Positions 1-7,954 of a DNA stretch of 64,000 bases are shown one piece after another; position 1 is the stretch's first letter; every line of letters starts with the position of its first letter. The position numbers and the translations under genes were made by a program. Below the pieces are notes generated by a model, which saw nothing but the letters and a program-made list of their open reading frames with translations, was not told the DNA's origin and did not search any database. Source of the DNA: Chloroflexota bacterium. Its GTDB lineage: Bacteria > Chloroflexota > Dehalococcoidia > Bin125. The DNA is taken from contig JAPPJZ010000018.1 in the NCBI GenBank assembly GCA_028874365.1, forward strand, positions 16,435 to 80,434, read 5' to 3'.

Positions 1-689
1 TCAGAGTGCCAATCGACCTCGTCCCAGGCGTCGTAGATCGTGTTGATGGAGTTCATATTGGTGCCCTTGACGGCCATGTGCCGGAGCCACCACTGGTTGG
101 TGAAGCGGTCGACGGTCTGCCGGGCTGTGGAGATCGTGCCGTTCGCGTAGCTCCAGTCGACCCGCGAGTAGTGCCAGAACATCGGGATGTGGGCAACGTC
201 GTGTCCGATTAGCCTCGAGATGGCCCACTTGCTGGTCGACGACGAAGATGCCAGAGCAATCCCTTGGTCCTCAGCAAAGGTGACCTCGGACGAAACCTCA
301 ACCCCGTCGCAGGCGCCGACGAACTCGTAGGCGACCTCCAGGCCGTCTCCGGTCATCGCCGGTGTGTAGTTGACCTGGCAGTCTGTCGGAACCTCACCTT
401 GAGTGGTCGGAGGCGTCACCGTGAGGTAGAACTGGCAGTCGCTGTCGGTGTAGGTGGCGTTCTCGCTGCGCAGGGTGCCTACGTCTAGTACACCCTCAGC
501 CAACCCCTCGCAGATGGCACCCCCTCGGGGATCGCCGACACTCGGCTCGTGTGCCTGGATGGTGCTGGAGGTCAGCAGAAACACAACGACCGCCACTGCT
601 GTGGCGGCCGCCATGAACGCTCCGGGGATGAAGCGTCTACTTCGTTGACCATCGTGCTTGTGGATGAGGTGGTCGAATCGGGACTGCAT
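1..689 (-). CDS. secreted/membrane-anchored hypothetical protein, C-terminus outside window
   Basis: An open frame starts at the ATG read at 689-687 and runs without a stop to the left edge, about 229 codons. A canonical AGGAGG lies 7 bases before the ATG, which fixes the start. Residues about 24-47 form one hydrophobic segment ending near an Ala-His site (TIQAHE), so a signal peptide or N-terminal anchor is likely. The mature part has four cysteines that could pair (CEGL, DCQF, DCQV, ACDG) and a Trp/His-rich stretch (HIPMFWHYSR, NQWWLRHM). I do not recognise the family. It lies just downstream of a 33-residue ORF on the same strand and may be co-transcribed with it. Confidence 0.7.
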   Translation of the reverse strand, partial: MQSRFDHLIHKHDGQRSRRFIPGAFMAAATAVAVVVFLLTSSTIQAHEPSVGDPRGGAICEGLAEGVLDVGTLRSENATYTDSDCQFYLTVTPPTTQGEVPTDCQVNYTPAMTGDGLEVAYEFVGACDGVEVSSEVTFAEDQGIALASSSSTSKWAISRLIGHDVAHIPMFWHYSRVDWSYANGTISTARQTVDRFTNQWWLRHMAVKGTNMNSINTIYDAWDEVDWHS

Positions 690-791
690 GTCGTCCCTCC
701 TTTCGAGTTGCGAACCTCCTCTGTCCACGTCCGACTCTACGACTCTGGAATCGACCCTGCCGAAGCGTCCACCGTCTCACATAACCAATTC

Positions 792-893
792 CTACCCGTC
801 CTTCGGCTTCTTCTTTGGCGAGAACAGCGCCTTGACAAACTGTTCTGGGGACTTGCCTGTCGGGGGCACCTTGACTTCCTTCGACTCTCGCAT
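792..893 (-). CDS. small basic hypothetical protein (33 aa)
   Basis: A 34-codon frame begins at ATG 893-891 with AGAGGAAGG about 6 bases upstream and ends at TAG 794-792. The product is Lys/Pro-rich: it begins MRESKEVKVPPTGKSPEQ and ends in a Lys-Lys-Lys-Pro-Lys tail. Composition, ribosome site and position 102 bases upstream of a secreted-protein gene on the same strand support a real gene. I do not recognise a family. No catalytic motif is visible; a nucleic-acid or ribosome-binding role would fit the charge but is only a guess. Confidence 0.5.
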   Translation of the reverse strand: MRESKEVKVPPTGKSPEQFVKALFSPKKKPKDG

Positions 894-894
894 T

Positions 895-1122
895 GTGGCC
901 TTCCTCTCTATCACGCCCCTTCAACTCACCCGCTGGAAGGCGATCCAGCAGGCCCAACTGCAAGGCCTGTCGGCGTGGGCGACCGCTCGATTGCTCGGCA
1001 TCTCGCGCACGACCGTGAGCACCTACGTCTACGCCAACGGCGTGCCTGGATGCCGAATCCTCGCTGCTTCATTCTTACCGGAACGGCGCGACACTGACAA
1101 AATCGCTGCTCAGTTGGACTGA
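895..1122 (+). pseudogene. truncated IS21-like (IstA) transposase, HTH part only
   Basis: The reading frame from GTG 895 encodes an N-terminal helix-turn-helix typical of IS21-family IstA or IS30-like transposases (key stretch LSAWATARLLGISRTTVSTY). It ends after about 75 codons instead of the usual 350-500. No DDE catalytic domain and no IstB follow. The frame runs straight into two direct repeats that resemble IS21 multiple terminal repeats, so this looks like an internal-deletion remnant in which the start of istA is joined to the far end of the element. Confidence 0.45.
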
Positions 1123-1135
1123 CAAAATCGCTGCT
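1093..1135 (+). repeat. two 18-bp direct repeats, IS21-type terminal repeats
   Basis: The 18-mer ACTGACAAAATCGCTGCT occurs at 1093-1110 and again at 1118-1135, a 25-bp period. Tandem copies of a short TGACAAAATC-type motif at an element end are characteristic of IS21-family ends, where the transposase binds. No matching inverted copy was found on the left side, so the other end is lost or diverged. Confidence 0.55.
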
Positions 1136-1152
1136 CTACAACAATGACTGGA

Positions 1153-1581
1153 TCAGTTTCTAAGCGATGAATGCACCTCGCGCAGCCGCCAGCGATTGCG
1201 CCCCACATTCACGATCTCGCCCGCCTCCTGCATGCGCTGCAGGTTGGACTGCAGGTTGGCGATCGGCTTGGCGCCCTGCGGCGCGGCGTCGCGCCGCTCG
1301 AGCTCGGCCAGGATCGCGGTCGCGTGGGCGGGTTCGGCTTGCTGGGCGAGGAACTCGCGCACCGTCCGGCTGATCAACCCGCGCGGCAGGCGGCGGCGCT
1401 TGGCCGTTCCAGCCCGTCGCGGGGCGGCCGTGCGGGTTGGCGCCGGCGTTGATGAGGCGGCGGCATTCGATTCCAACTCCAGCAGTTCCTCGACCAGGCG
1501 GCGTCTGGCCTCGAGCCGCTCCAGCTCGGCCTGGATGACGGCCAGTTCGGCGTGCAGTTGTTCGGCAAACTGAGCGGACAC
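1153..1581 (-). CDS. coiled-coil plus winged-helix-like hypothetical protein (142 aa)
   Basis: Starts at GTG 1581 with AAGGGAG about 9 bases upstream. Residues about 5-40 are a Leu/Glu/Arg heptad-type helix (coiled coil). Residues 45-70 are a Pro/Ala/Arg-rich linker ending in a basic RRAGTAKRRRLPRG patch. Residues about 70-135 look like a winged helix: a helix pair around VREFLAQQAEPAHATAILAE, then an NLQSNLQRMQEAGEIVNVG recognition helix and a beta wing rich in Arg/Trp. A DNA-binding regulator of the kind found in mobile or accessory regions is plausible. It is next to the IS21-like remnant and transcribed away from the helicase gene. Confidence 0.65.
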   Translation of the reverse strand: MSAQFAEQLHAELAVIQAELERLEARRRLVEELLELESNAAASSTPAPTRTAAPRRAGTAKRRRLPRGLISRTVREFLAQQAEPAHATAILAELERRDAAPQGAKPIANLQSNLQRMQEAGEIVNVGRNRWRLREVHSSLRN

Positions 1582-1833
1582 GGGCGATGCTCCCTTCGGT
1601 CGCGGCGCGGCGCCTGAGACTCGTTCGGCAGCGCAGGACTTCGCGAGCCGATACTTGTAGCCAAGGTGCCTCTACGCAGACTATGCCAGCCCGGGGACGT
1701 AGCTGGGCTCCGCGGCGACTGTCATGAGACAAGACCTTGGACAGTGGTTGTCAGAGTCCTTGGGCCATGTTGGCGGCCACTGGCTGCTCGGACCACGAGC
1801 CGGTCTGGCGATCTCAGGCTAGAGTTTGCAGCC

Positions 1834-4737
1834 ATGGCTCCTGAACAGGGACCGCTCGGATCCGAGGTCGTCAGTGCGTCGGCTTCGGGCGCCTGGGGCC
1901 GGCTCTCGAACCTCTGGCGCTACCGCTCGATCGACGTGGACGAGATCTTCGTCGACCTGGTCCGCGCAGCCACGGGCGGCCGCAACCGTGTTCCAATCGC
2001 GGCGATCGACGCCGCTGGCTGGCAGCACGGGAGGCTCGGCGCCCGCTGTTGGCTCACGACCGGCGGCGGCCGCCGGTTCGTGGTCGGCGGGCTGTCGTCC
2101 GTAGACGCCGCTCTCGTCGCGGCCACGGTCGAGCAGCGGGCTCAGGCTCTGGCCCGCGCCCTGGAGACACAAGGCCGGGCTATCGCTGCGCAGCTCGATC
2201 AGTGGTTCGCGGGCGCCGACTACCTGCGCGCCTCCCAGGCGCAAGCGGTTCAGCAGCAGCTGGATCGGCTGACGGGCGAGACGTTCCCGACGTCCGGCGA
2301 ACTCACCCGGCGGTATCTGTCGCCCGAGAGCCAGGAGGCGTTCTCTCGATTACAGGAACTGACAGTGGAGGATGGGTTCGAGCAGGCCCGCCGGAGGACC
2401 AACGCCAGATACGTCTGGCGGGAATCGCAGCGCGCCGCTGAGGCGATGGCGCGGGTGAGCGGATTTCTGCCGATCCCGGAGCAGGCCGAGGCGGTGGCGA
2501 CGGACGAGGACGTGACCCTGGTCCTGGCCGGAGCGGGCACGGGCAAGACGGCGGTGATCACGGGCAAGGTCGCGCACCTGATCGCGAATCGCGCGGTCGC
2601 GCCGGAGCGGATCCTGGTGCTGGCCTTCAATCGCCAGGCCGCCGCCGAGTTGCGCGAGCGCCTCCAGCCGGGTCACGCCGGCGTCGATGTCGCCACCTTC
2701 CACTCCTTCGCCCGGCGCGTCGTCGCCCAACGCCAGCTGGCGTCCTCGATCTCGCCGCTGGCCGAGGACGACCTCCAGTTGCGCCGATTGATCGACCAGA
2801 CCCTCGAGTCGCTGCTGCGCGACCCCGAGCAGGGCTCTGCGCTGCGCCAGTTCATCCTCTACCACCTGGGCGAGTACCGCGCCGCGCACGACTTCGAGCG
2901 GCCATCGGACTACTTCGAGTACCTGCAGCGGATCGAGCTTCGCACGCTCCAGGGCGAGCGGGTGAAAAGCCTGGAGGAGCTCAAGTTGGCCAACTTCCTG
3001 GCCCTGCACCAAGTCCGCTACCGCTACGAGGCCGCCTACCCGGTGCCGACCGCGACGACGGCGCAGCGCCAGTACCAACCCGACTTCTACCTGCCCGAGC
3101 ATGACCTCTACATCGAGCACTTCGGCGTCGATCGACGCGGTGAACCGCCGCCGCACTGGCCCGAAGCCGAACGCGAGGAGTACCGGCGGGGGATCGAATG
3201 GAAGCGGGCGATTCACGCCGAGCACGGCACGCTGCTGCTGGAGACTTACAGCTGGCAACACCGGACCGGCAGCTGGCAGCACGACCTGCGGGAGCAGCTC
3301 GAGGCCTGGGGGGTCGTGCTGCAGCCGCGCCAGGCGCAGGAACTGGTCGAACGGCTCAGGCGGCTGATGCGCAGTTCGCAGCTGAGCCGCCTGCTCGCCG
3401 CCTTCCTCCGCCACGTGACCTCCGGCGACTACGCCGAGGCGGAACTTCGGCGGCGCGCCTCAGAGGCGGCCGATCCGGAGCGTGCGCAGACGTTCATCGA
3501 CCTGTTCGGGAAGGTCCACGCCGCCTACCGCAGAGCGCTAGCCGGCGCGTACGACTTCGACGACCTCATCAATCAGGCGGCTCAAACCATCCGCGAGGGC
3601 GCTTGGACCTCGCCCTACGACTGCGTCCTGGTCGACGAGTTCCAGGACATCTCGCGGGGCCGGATGAACCTCTTGGCCGCACTGAAGCGGCCGCAGACGG
3701 CTTACTTCCTGGTCGGAGACGACTGGCAGTCGATCTACCGCTTCGCCGGCAGCGATGTGGGCCTGTTGCGCGACTGCGAGCGCTGGCTGGGACCGGTGGA
3801 AGAATGCACGCTAAGCCGGACCTTCCGCTTCGCCGAAGGCATCCTCGCCCCATCGAGCGGCTTCGTCCAGCGCAATCCCGCCCAGACCACGCGCCGGTTG
3901 CTCCCGGCCCAGCGGTCACCGGACCACGGCTTGGCGCTGATCTGGACGAGCGAGGCGAACATCGGACTCAACCAGGCCACGGCCGACCTCAATCGCCTGG
4001 GCGTGAACCGCCAGGCCTCGGTCCTCGTGCTCAGCCGCTACCGGCAGCGCCTGTCCAGCGTTCAGTTGAACGGCCGAACGCTCGAGCAGAGCACCGTCCA
4101 TGCCGCCAAGGGCCGCGAGGCGGACTACGTCGTCGTGCTCAACCTCACGGGCGAGCGCCGCGGGTTCCCCTCGCAGATCGAGGACGACCCTCTGCTCGAC
4201 CTGGTCGCGCCACCGCCGGAGCCGTTCGAGTATGCCGAGGAACGCCGCCTCTTCTACGTCGCGCTGACCCGAGCCCGCCACGGGGTCTACCTGCTCGCCG
4301 ACCCGCTGCGCCCCTCGCCGTTTGTCACCGAGTTGCTCGAACATGCAGAGTCGGACATCCGGCTCGTCGGCGGAGCCGCAGCGCAGCCCAGGCAGATACT
4401 CCACTGCCCGCGCTGCGAGGGCGGCCGGCTGATCCAGGCGCGGCGCGGCCGGTCTCTGCGCTGCAGCCTCGGGCCGCATTGCGACTACCGCGCCCCGCGC
4501 TGTTCCTGCGGTGCGGGGCACATCCTGGTCGGGCAGGACCTCCGGGTGCGCTGCACCAATGCTGGCTGCGGCGCGTCGCCCGAGCACTGTTCCCGCTGTC
4601 ATTGGGGCGTGCTCGTCAAGCGGAACGGTCCCTATGGTGCCTTCTGGGGATGCTCCCGCTTCTCTGCCGACCCGTCCTGCGATTTCACCCGCGACCGGAG
4701 GTCCGCCAACGCTGCGCCGCGACGAGCGCGCCCATAG
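1834..4737 (+). CDS. UvrD/Rep-family DNA helicase, helicase IV (HelD)-like with C-terminal zinc ribbons
   Basis: A 967-residue superfamily 1A helicase. Walker A AGAGTGKT lies near residue 232-239, motif Ia around ILVLAFNRQAAAE, ATFHSF follows, Walker B DEFQD is near 601-605, motif III is GDDWQSIYRFAGSD, motif V is TVHAAKGREADYV and motif VI ALTRAR. Between Ia and II sits a nuclease-like insertion (YQPDFYLPEHDLYIEHFG) as in helicase IV. From about residue 858 there are topoisomerase-type four-cysteine zinc ribbons (CPRC...CDY; CTNAGC...CSRC). ATG 1834 is chosen because the sequence before it in frame looks non-coding; it has no strong ribosome site. It stands alone, convergent with the TIR gene. 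A role in recombination or plasmid/phage interaction is possible. Confidence 0.9.
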   Translation: MAPEQGPLGSEVVSASASGAWGRLSNLWRYRSIDVDEIFVDLVRAATGGRNRVPIAAIDAAGWQHGRLGARCWLTTGGGRRFVVGGLSSVDAALVAATVEQRAQALARALETQGRAIAAQLDQWFAGADYLRASQAQAVQQQLDRLTGETFPTSGELTRRYLSPESQEAFSRLQELTVEDGFEQARRRTNARYVWRESQRAAEAMARVSGFLPIPEQAEAVATDEDVTLVLAGAGTGKTAVITGKVAHLIANRAVAPERILVLAFNRQAAAELRERLQPGHAGVDVATFHSFARRVVAQRQLASSISPLAEDDLQLRRLIDQTLESLLRDPEQGSALRQFILYHLGEYRAAHDFERPSDYFEYLQRIELRTLQGERVKSLEELKLANFLALHQVRYRYEAAYPVPTATTAQRQYQPDFYLPEHDLYIEHFGVDRRGEPPPHWPEAEREEYRRGIEWKRAIHAEHGTLLLETYSWQHRTGSWQHDLREQLEAWGVVLQPRQAQELVERLRRLMRSSQLSRLLAAFLRHVTSGDYAEAELRRRASEAADPERAQTFIDLFGKVHAAYRRALAGAYDFDDLINQAAQTIREGAWTSPYDCVLVDEFQDISRGRMNLLAALKRPQTAYFLVGDDWQSIYRFAGSDVGLLRDCERWLGPVEECTLSRTFRFAEGILAPSSGFVQRNPAQTTRRLLPAQRSPDHGLALIWTSEANIGLNQATADLNRLGVNRQASVLVLSRYRQRLSSVQLNGRTLEQSTVHAAKGREADYVVVLNLTGERRGFPSQIEDDPLLDLVAPPPEPFEYAEERRLFYVALTRARHGVYLLADPLRPSPFVTELLEHAESDIRLVGGAAAQPRQILHCPRCEGGRLIQARRGRSLRCSLGPHCDYRAPRCSCGAGHILVGQDLRVRCTNAGCGASPEHCSRCHWGVLVKRNGPYGAFWGCSRFSADPSCDFTRDRRSANAAPRRARP

Positions 4738-4974
4738 AGGGCAAGTGTCGATCGGAGCAGCCGCGGACGATCGCTATCGCTCCCCGGATAGTGCTCAACT
4801 GTCGTTTCCGACGCACTCATCCATCGGGCAGGACCGAGGTTTGATCCCAGCCAGTGATATGAGCAATGAAGGGCCCGGGGCGATTCGCCGAGCGTTCTCG
4901 CCCCCGAGCTCCATCCGACGCCAACCTCTTCTAGGCGGCGGAGGGACCCGCTCTCGGCAGGGTTGGCGGAGTGG

Positions 4975-5838
4975 CTAGTCGCGTGGTTCTGACTCCGCAA
5001 AGGCACCGAAATCATCCGAGCCATCAACCTGGATGGCATATCGGAATCGGAGTTCATCGTAGTCGTCCGCCAGCGTGTCATCCTTGATGTCGAGGACCTG
5101 CAGGGCGGCGTAGAAGCCATTCGTATTGCGCAGAACTGCGACACCGCCGCTCGGTGTCGTCCTCGACCGGGACGTGTAGTCCAGCGCCGCGGCGTTGGTC
5201 ACTTCGCCGATTGACTGTCGACCCTTGGCGAGCGCGACACCGTTGATCGAGGACGGATCGTTGTACAGGTGGATGCTGGTGCCGCTCGCCTTGCTCCACG
5301 CCGTCTCGAACTCCCATGACCCGCATCCGATCGCATAGCGACCGTTGTGGCTGCTGTAGTCGAATGCGGCTTCGCCCGTCTGCGAGGTCATTCTCGGGGG
5401 CGGCACGGCGTCCGCTTTGCGTGCGTACGGCTTGACGCCGAGCTTGTCGCAAACCATCTCCGCAATCTTGGCCGGGCCTGCCTTGACAGCGCTTTGGTAG
5501 ATTGTCGTGCTGGGCATGCCGGGCACAACGCTGTCGTCGAAACGCACCGGCAGGATGAACTCGCGTCGCTCTCGTATGGCTCGACTGAGGGCAGCGCGCT
5601 TCTCATGCTGCGGCCAGTCCCCGGCAACGTAGTCCTTGGAGACGAACATGACGACGTACGATGCGCGTTCGCTGTAGATTTCGTGCAGAATCTCTGTGCC
5701 GTCCGTGCCCCAGAGAGCGACTTTCTCGAATTCGTCATAGAAGACGGCGACTCCCCTGGCTTGCAAGATCCGCGCGACCTGTTCCACATAATCTCGCTGC
5801 GCGCCTGCGAAAGATAGGGCCACCTCGTACTGATCCAT
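4975..5838 (-). CDS. TIR-domain protein with C-terminal beta-rich domain
   Basis: 287 residues. Residues 4-135 form a prokaryotic TIR fold: strand A YEVALSFAG, strand B VAVFYDEFE, and SERASYVVMFVSKDYVAGDW, with Trp75 and Glu79 in WPQHE matching the WxxxE region that carries the catalytic Glu of NADase TIRs. After a Pro-rich linker (about 140-155), residues 157-280 form a Gly/Ser/Asn/Tyr-rich beta domain (FDYSSHNGRYAIGCG, SGTSIHLYNDPSSI). I remember similar halves in other bacterial TIR proteins, but its function is not known to me. No Thoeris ThsA-like or other effector gene is adjacent. A stand-alone NAD-cleaving defence protein is the best guess. Confidence 0.85.
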   Translation of the reverse strand: MDQYEVALSFAGAQRDYVEQVARILQARGVAVFYDEFEKVALWGTDGTEILHEIYSERASYVVMFVSKDYVAGDWPQHEKRAALSRAIRERREFILPVRFDDSVVPGMPSTTIYQSAVKAGPAKIAEMVCDKLGVKPYARKADAVPPPRMTSQTGEAAFDYSSHNGRYAIGCGSWEFETAWSKASGTSIHLYNDPSSINGVALAKGRQSIGEVTNAAALDYTSRSRTTPSGGVAVLRNTNGFYAALQVLDIKDDTLADDYDELRFRYAIQVDGSDDFGAFAESEPRD

Positions 5839-5864
5839 CGGCTATCCAATCCATGGCAGGATGG

Positions 5865-6179
5865 CTATTCCCGGCCGAACCACTCGCCGGCATGAACAAA
5901 CTCGTGGTGACACGTTACTGCCACCCCAGCCGTCGCGCCCTGGCGGGAGCGACGGCGCACGCAGGAACAGGATTGGACTCCGCCCCATCTACAGGACCTG
6001 AACAGCGTCCCGTCGGGGAAAGGGCCTTCATCGCCTCGGATTGCAGCTCCGGCCGGGCCCTCCCCCGCTCCCCGCCCCAGACACGCCGGTGCACCGATTC
6101 CCGGCAACACCGATACGCTGGCGAGCAGTATTACTACCCCAGCGCCGAAGAAACAGCGTGCGAGCGACAGGCGGGACAC
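5865..6179 (-). CDS. putative secreted hypothetical protein (104 aa)
   Basis: Begins at GTG 6179 with GGAG about 9 bases upstream, 15 bases after the end of the small membrane-protein gene on the same strand. Residues about 8-30 are hydrophobic, like a signal peptide or anchor. The second half is Arg/Cys-rich without recognisable fold and may not be native coding sequence (frameshift or chance frame). Nothing else explains this stretch. Confidence 0.3.
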   Translation of the reverse strand: MSRLSLARCFFGAGVVILLASVSVLPGIGAPACLGRGAGEGPAGAAIRGDEGPFPDGTLFRSCRWGGVQSCSCVRRRSRQGATAGVAVTCHHEFVHAGEWFGRE

Positions 6180-6194
6180 GGTCAGAGTCTCCGC

Positions 6195-6446
6195 CTACCA
6201 GAATGCAATCCACAACAGCCAACCGCACCCCATCACCACTCCCACGGCAAACACCATCATCCGTTCTCGGCTGTGCTCCAGCACGAATCCAATCGCGAGC
6301 ATGGGCGCTGCAACTGCTGCGATCAATCCTGATTTGAGGCCCAGGCCATAGGCCGTCAAGTAGGAAGCCAGCATCGCCAGCAGGCCAACGTTGAGCAGCA
6401 TCGTCCCCATGAGTTCCCGCACGGCACCCATCCTTATCCCTGCCAT
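6195..6446 (-). CDS. small multi-pass membrane protein (83 aa)
   Basis: Three hydrophobic segments fill the sequence: about 13-31 (TMLLNVGLLAMLASYLTAYG), 36-54 and 64-82, with the basic/acidic loop EHSRERM between the last two. No family is recognised. The first ATG (6446) has no ribosome site, whereas the ATG five codons later (6431) has AGGGA 5 bases upstream and may be the true start. The gene ends 15 bases before a second hypothetical gene. The IS5-type element is inserted about 150 bases upstream. Confidence 0.5.
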   Translation of the reverse strand: MAGIRMGAVRELMGTMLLNVGLLAMLASYLTAYGLGLKSGLIAAVAAPMLAIGFVLEHSRERMMVFAVGVVMGCGWLLWIAFW

Positions 6447-6670
6447 TCACGTTGACTCGATTGATGGAAGCAACCCGCGCCGGGGAGACGCGGGCTACTT
6501 GCACAGCCTCAGTGGACGAGGCAATTGTGGGTGTAGCGGAATCCAGCTATCCCACCTCGGAAGGTCGCACGGCCATAGCAGTCATAGGCGCCACCCGGCT
6601 TAGGGCCTGTTCACAGTAGCGCGTAGACATGTCAGAGTGAGGGTGCGCGGCGGCGCGGCTGGGTGACCAG

Positions 6671-7434
6671 ATGAGATTGACTGACTCGCAATACGAGCGG
6701 ATCGCGCCGTTGCTGCCGACGCCGCGCGGCAAGCTGACGGTCCCCCAGCGCCAGGTCATGGACGCGCTGTTCTACATCGCCAAAGAGGGCTGCAGTTGGC
6801 GCGGGCTGCCGCCCGAGTTCGGCCCCTGGCACACGATCTACATGCGGCTCAATCGCTGGGCCAAGGCGGGGGTATTGGAGCGCGTGGTGACCGAGTTGCA
6901 GCGCGACCAGCTAGCCGGACTGGAACTGGACGCGCTGTCGCTGGACAGCACGATCATCAAGCTGCACGCCGATGGCGCCGGCGCGCTCAGAAAAAGGGGC
7001 GCCAGGCGATCGGCCGCTCGCGGGGCGGCCTGAGCAGCAAGTTGCACGCGCTCGTGGGCGACGAACGCACCGCGCTGATCATCGGGCTCTCACCTGGTCA
7101 GCGTGGCGATGCGCCCGCTGGTCGCGAATTGCTGCGCCGGCTCGGACCGGTCGCGGGCAGGCCCGCGCTAATCATGGATCGCGCCTATCACGGCGACCAG
7201 ACGCGCCAACTGGCCCGAGACCTCGGCTACCGACCCGTCGTCCCGCCGCCCAGCTACCGCAACCCGTCCTGGTCCTACGACCGCGACCTCTACCGTCGGC
7301 GCAACGAGGTCGAGCGCTTCTTCTGCCGGCTCAAGCGCTTCCGCCGGATCGCCACCCGCTACGACAAGCTCGACCTCATCTTCCTCAGCTTCATCCATCT
7401 CGCCCTCATCTGGGACGCGCTTCAACTACTGTGA
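6671..7434 (+). CDS. IS5-family DDE transposase, expressed by -1 frameshift
   Basis: Frame one (6671-7033) gives the N-terminal half, with the DUF4096-type region (LTDSQYERIAPLLP, GCSWRGLPPEFGPW) and the first catalytic Asp in LSLDST. The second half continues in the -1 frame to TGA 7434 (IGRSRGGLSSKLHALV, second Asp in LIMDRAYHGD, Glu in the R-x3-E-x6-K signature RNEVERFFCRLK). The join is at an A5G4 run at 6991-6999. Fused length is about 254 residues, normal for IS427-like enzymes, many of which use this programmed shift. The alternative is a disabling frameshift mutation, but conservation on both sides argues against decay. Confidence 0.88.
6989..6999 (+). other. probable programmed -1 frameshift site in transposase
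   Basis: AGAAAAAGGGG: zero-frame codons AGA-AAA-AGG become AAA-AAG-GGG after a -1 slip. The A-run followed by G-run is the kind of slippery site used by IS5/IS427 transposases, and the two coding frames overlap here and nowhere else usefully. Confidence 0.7.
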
Positions 7435-7944
7435 ACAGGCCCTAGGGCCTGTCGCGTTGTTCCGCATCGCAAAGCGAAACTCCTGCTGATCGTTCTCCGA
7501 GGGCCAGACCTTGTAACCAGCCACTTCGTCGCCGCCGGTGTCGAGCTCGTCGTTCAGGACCAGCCGCTGCAGTCTGCGAGCCTCGAGTTTGTGCTCCTGT
7601 TGCTCGTAGACCTCTTGAACTGCATCTAAGAGGATCTGCAACGTTGTCAGGCGCTGCTGGCCATCGATAACCCGGCGAATCTCGATGCTGCCCGCAGGAG
7701 TGACTTCCTGTTGAAACACCACTGCGCCAAGGAAGTGCTTCGGTGCGTCGTCTTCACTCACTTGGGTTTCGGCACCTCTGAGCAGGTCGAGGTAATCGTC
7801 CACAAGCCGCTCCACGTCTTCCCAAAGCGGCTCCCATTGGTCCTGTTCATTCCACACGTATCTTCGCTGATACGCAGGAACCACATACCGAACGGACCGT
7901 CCGAAGAGCTGCTCTGGAGTGCGAACGTTGGCGCTAATGGTCAT
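7426..7944 (-). pseudogene. truncated DUF262/GmrSD-type protein, N-terminal part
   Basis: From ATG 7944 the frame encodes the DUF262 (GmrS N-terminal, ParB-like) domain: YVVPAYQRRYVW near residue 20, HFLGAVVFQQ, and the signature RRVIDGQQRLTTLQILLDA. Homology stops at about FRFAMRNN, and the last residues come from the IS end, with the stop inside its terminal repeat. Full-length members are about 550-700 residues and act as modification-dependent (glucosylated DNA) restriction enzymes or related defence proteins. The missing C-terminal part is not found on the other side of the element, so the gene was deleted as well as interrupted. Confidence 0.85.
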
Positions 7945-7954
7945 CGTTAACTCA

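Larger units (their letters stand above)
6601..7444 (+). mobile_element. complete IS5-family (IS427-like) insertion sequence
   Basis: The element is bounded by perfect 17-bp inverted repeats, GGGCCTGTTCACAGTAG at 6603-6619 and its reverse complement at 7426-7442, each flanked by TA (6601-6602 and 7443-7444), which fits a TA target duplication. It carries one transposase in two overlapping frames whose stop codon lies inside the right repeat. Length about 840 bp is normal for the group. Both ends are intact, so the element could be recent. Immediately right of it the host sequence repeats the first bases of the end (TAGGGCCTGT), as if it had inserted beside an older related end. Confidence 0.9.

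Noticed and set aside
3198..4844. Plus-strand open frame of about 548 codons inside the helicase gene
   Set aside because: Alternative frame of the helicase; no motif, extreme Arg/Ala/Pro content.
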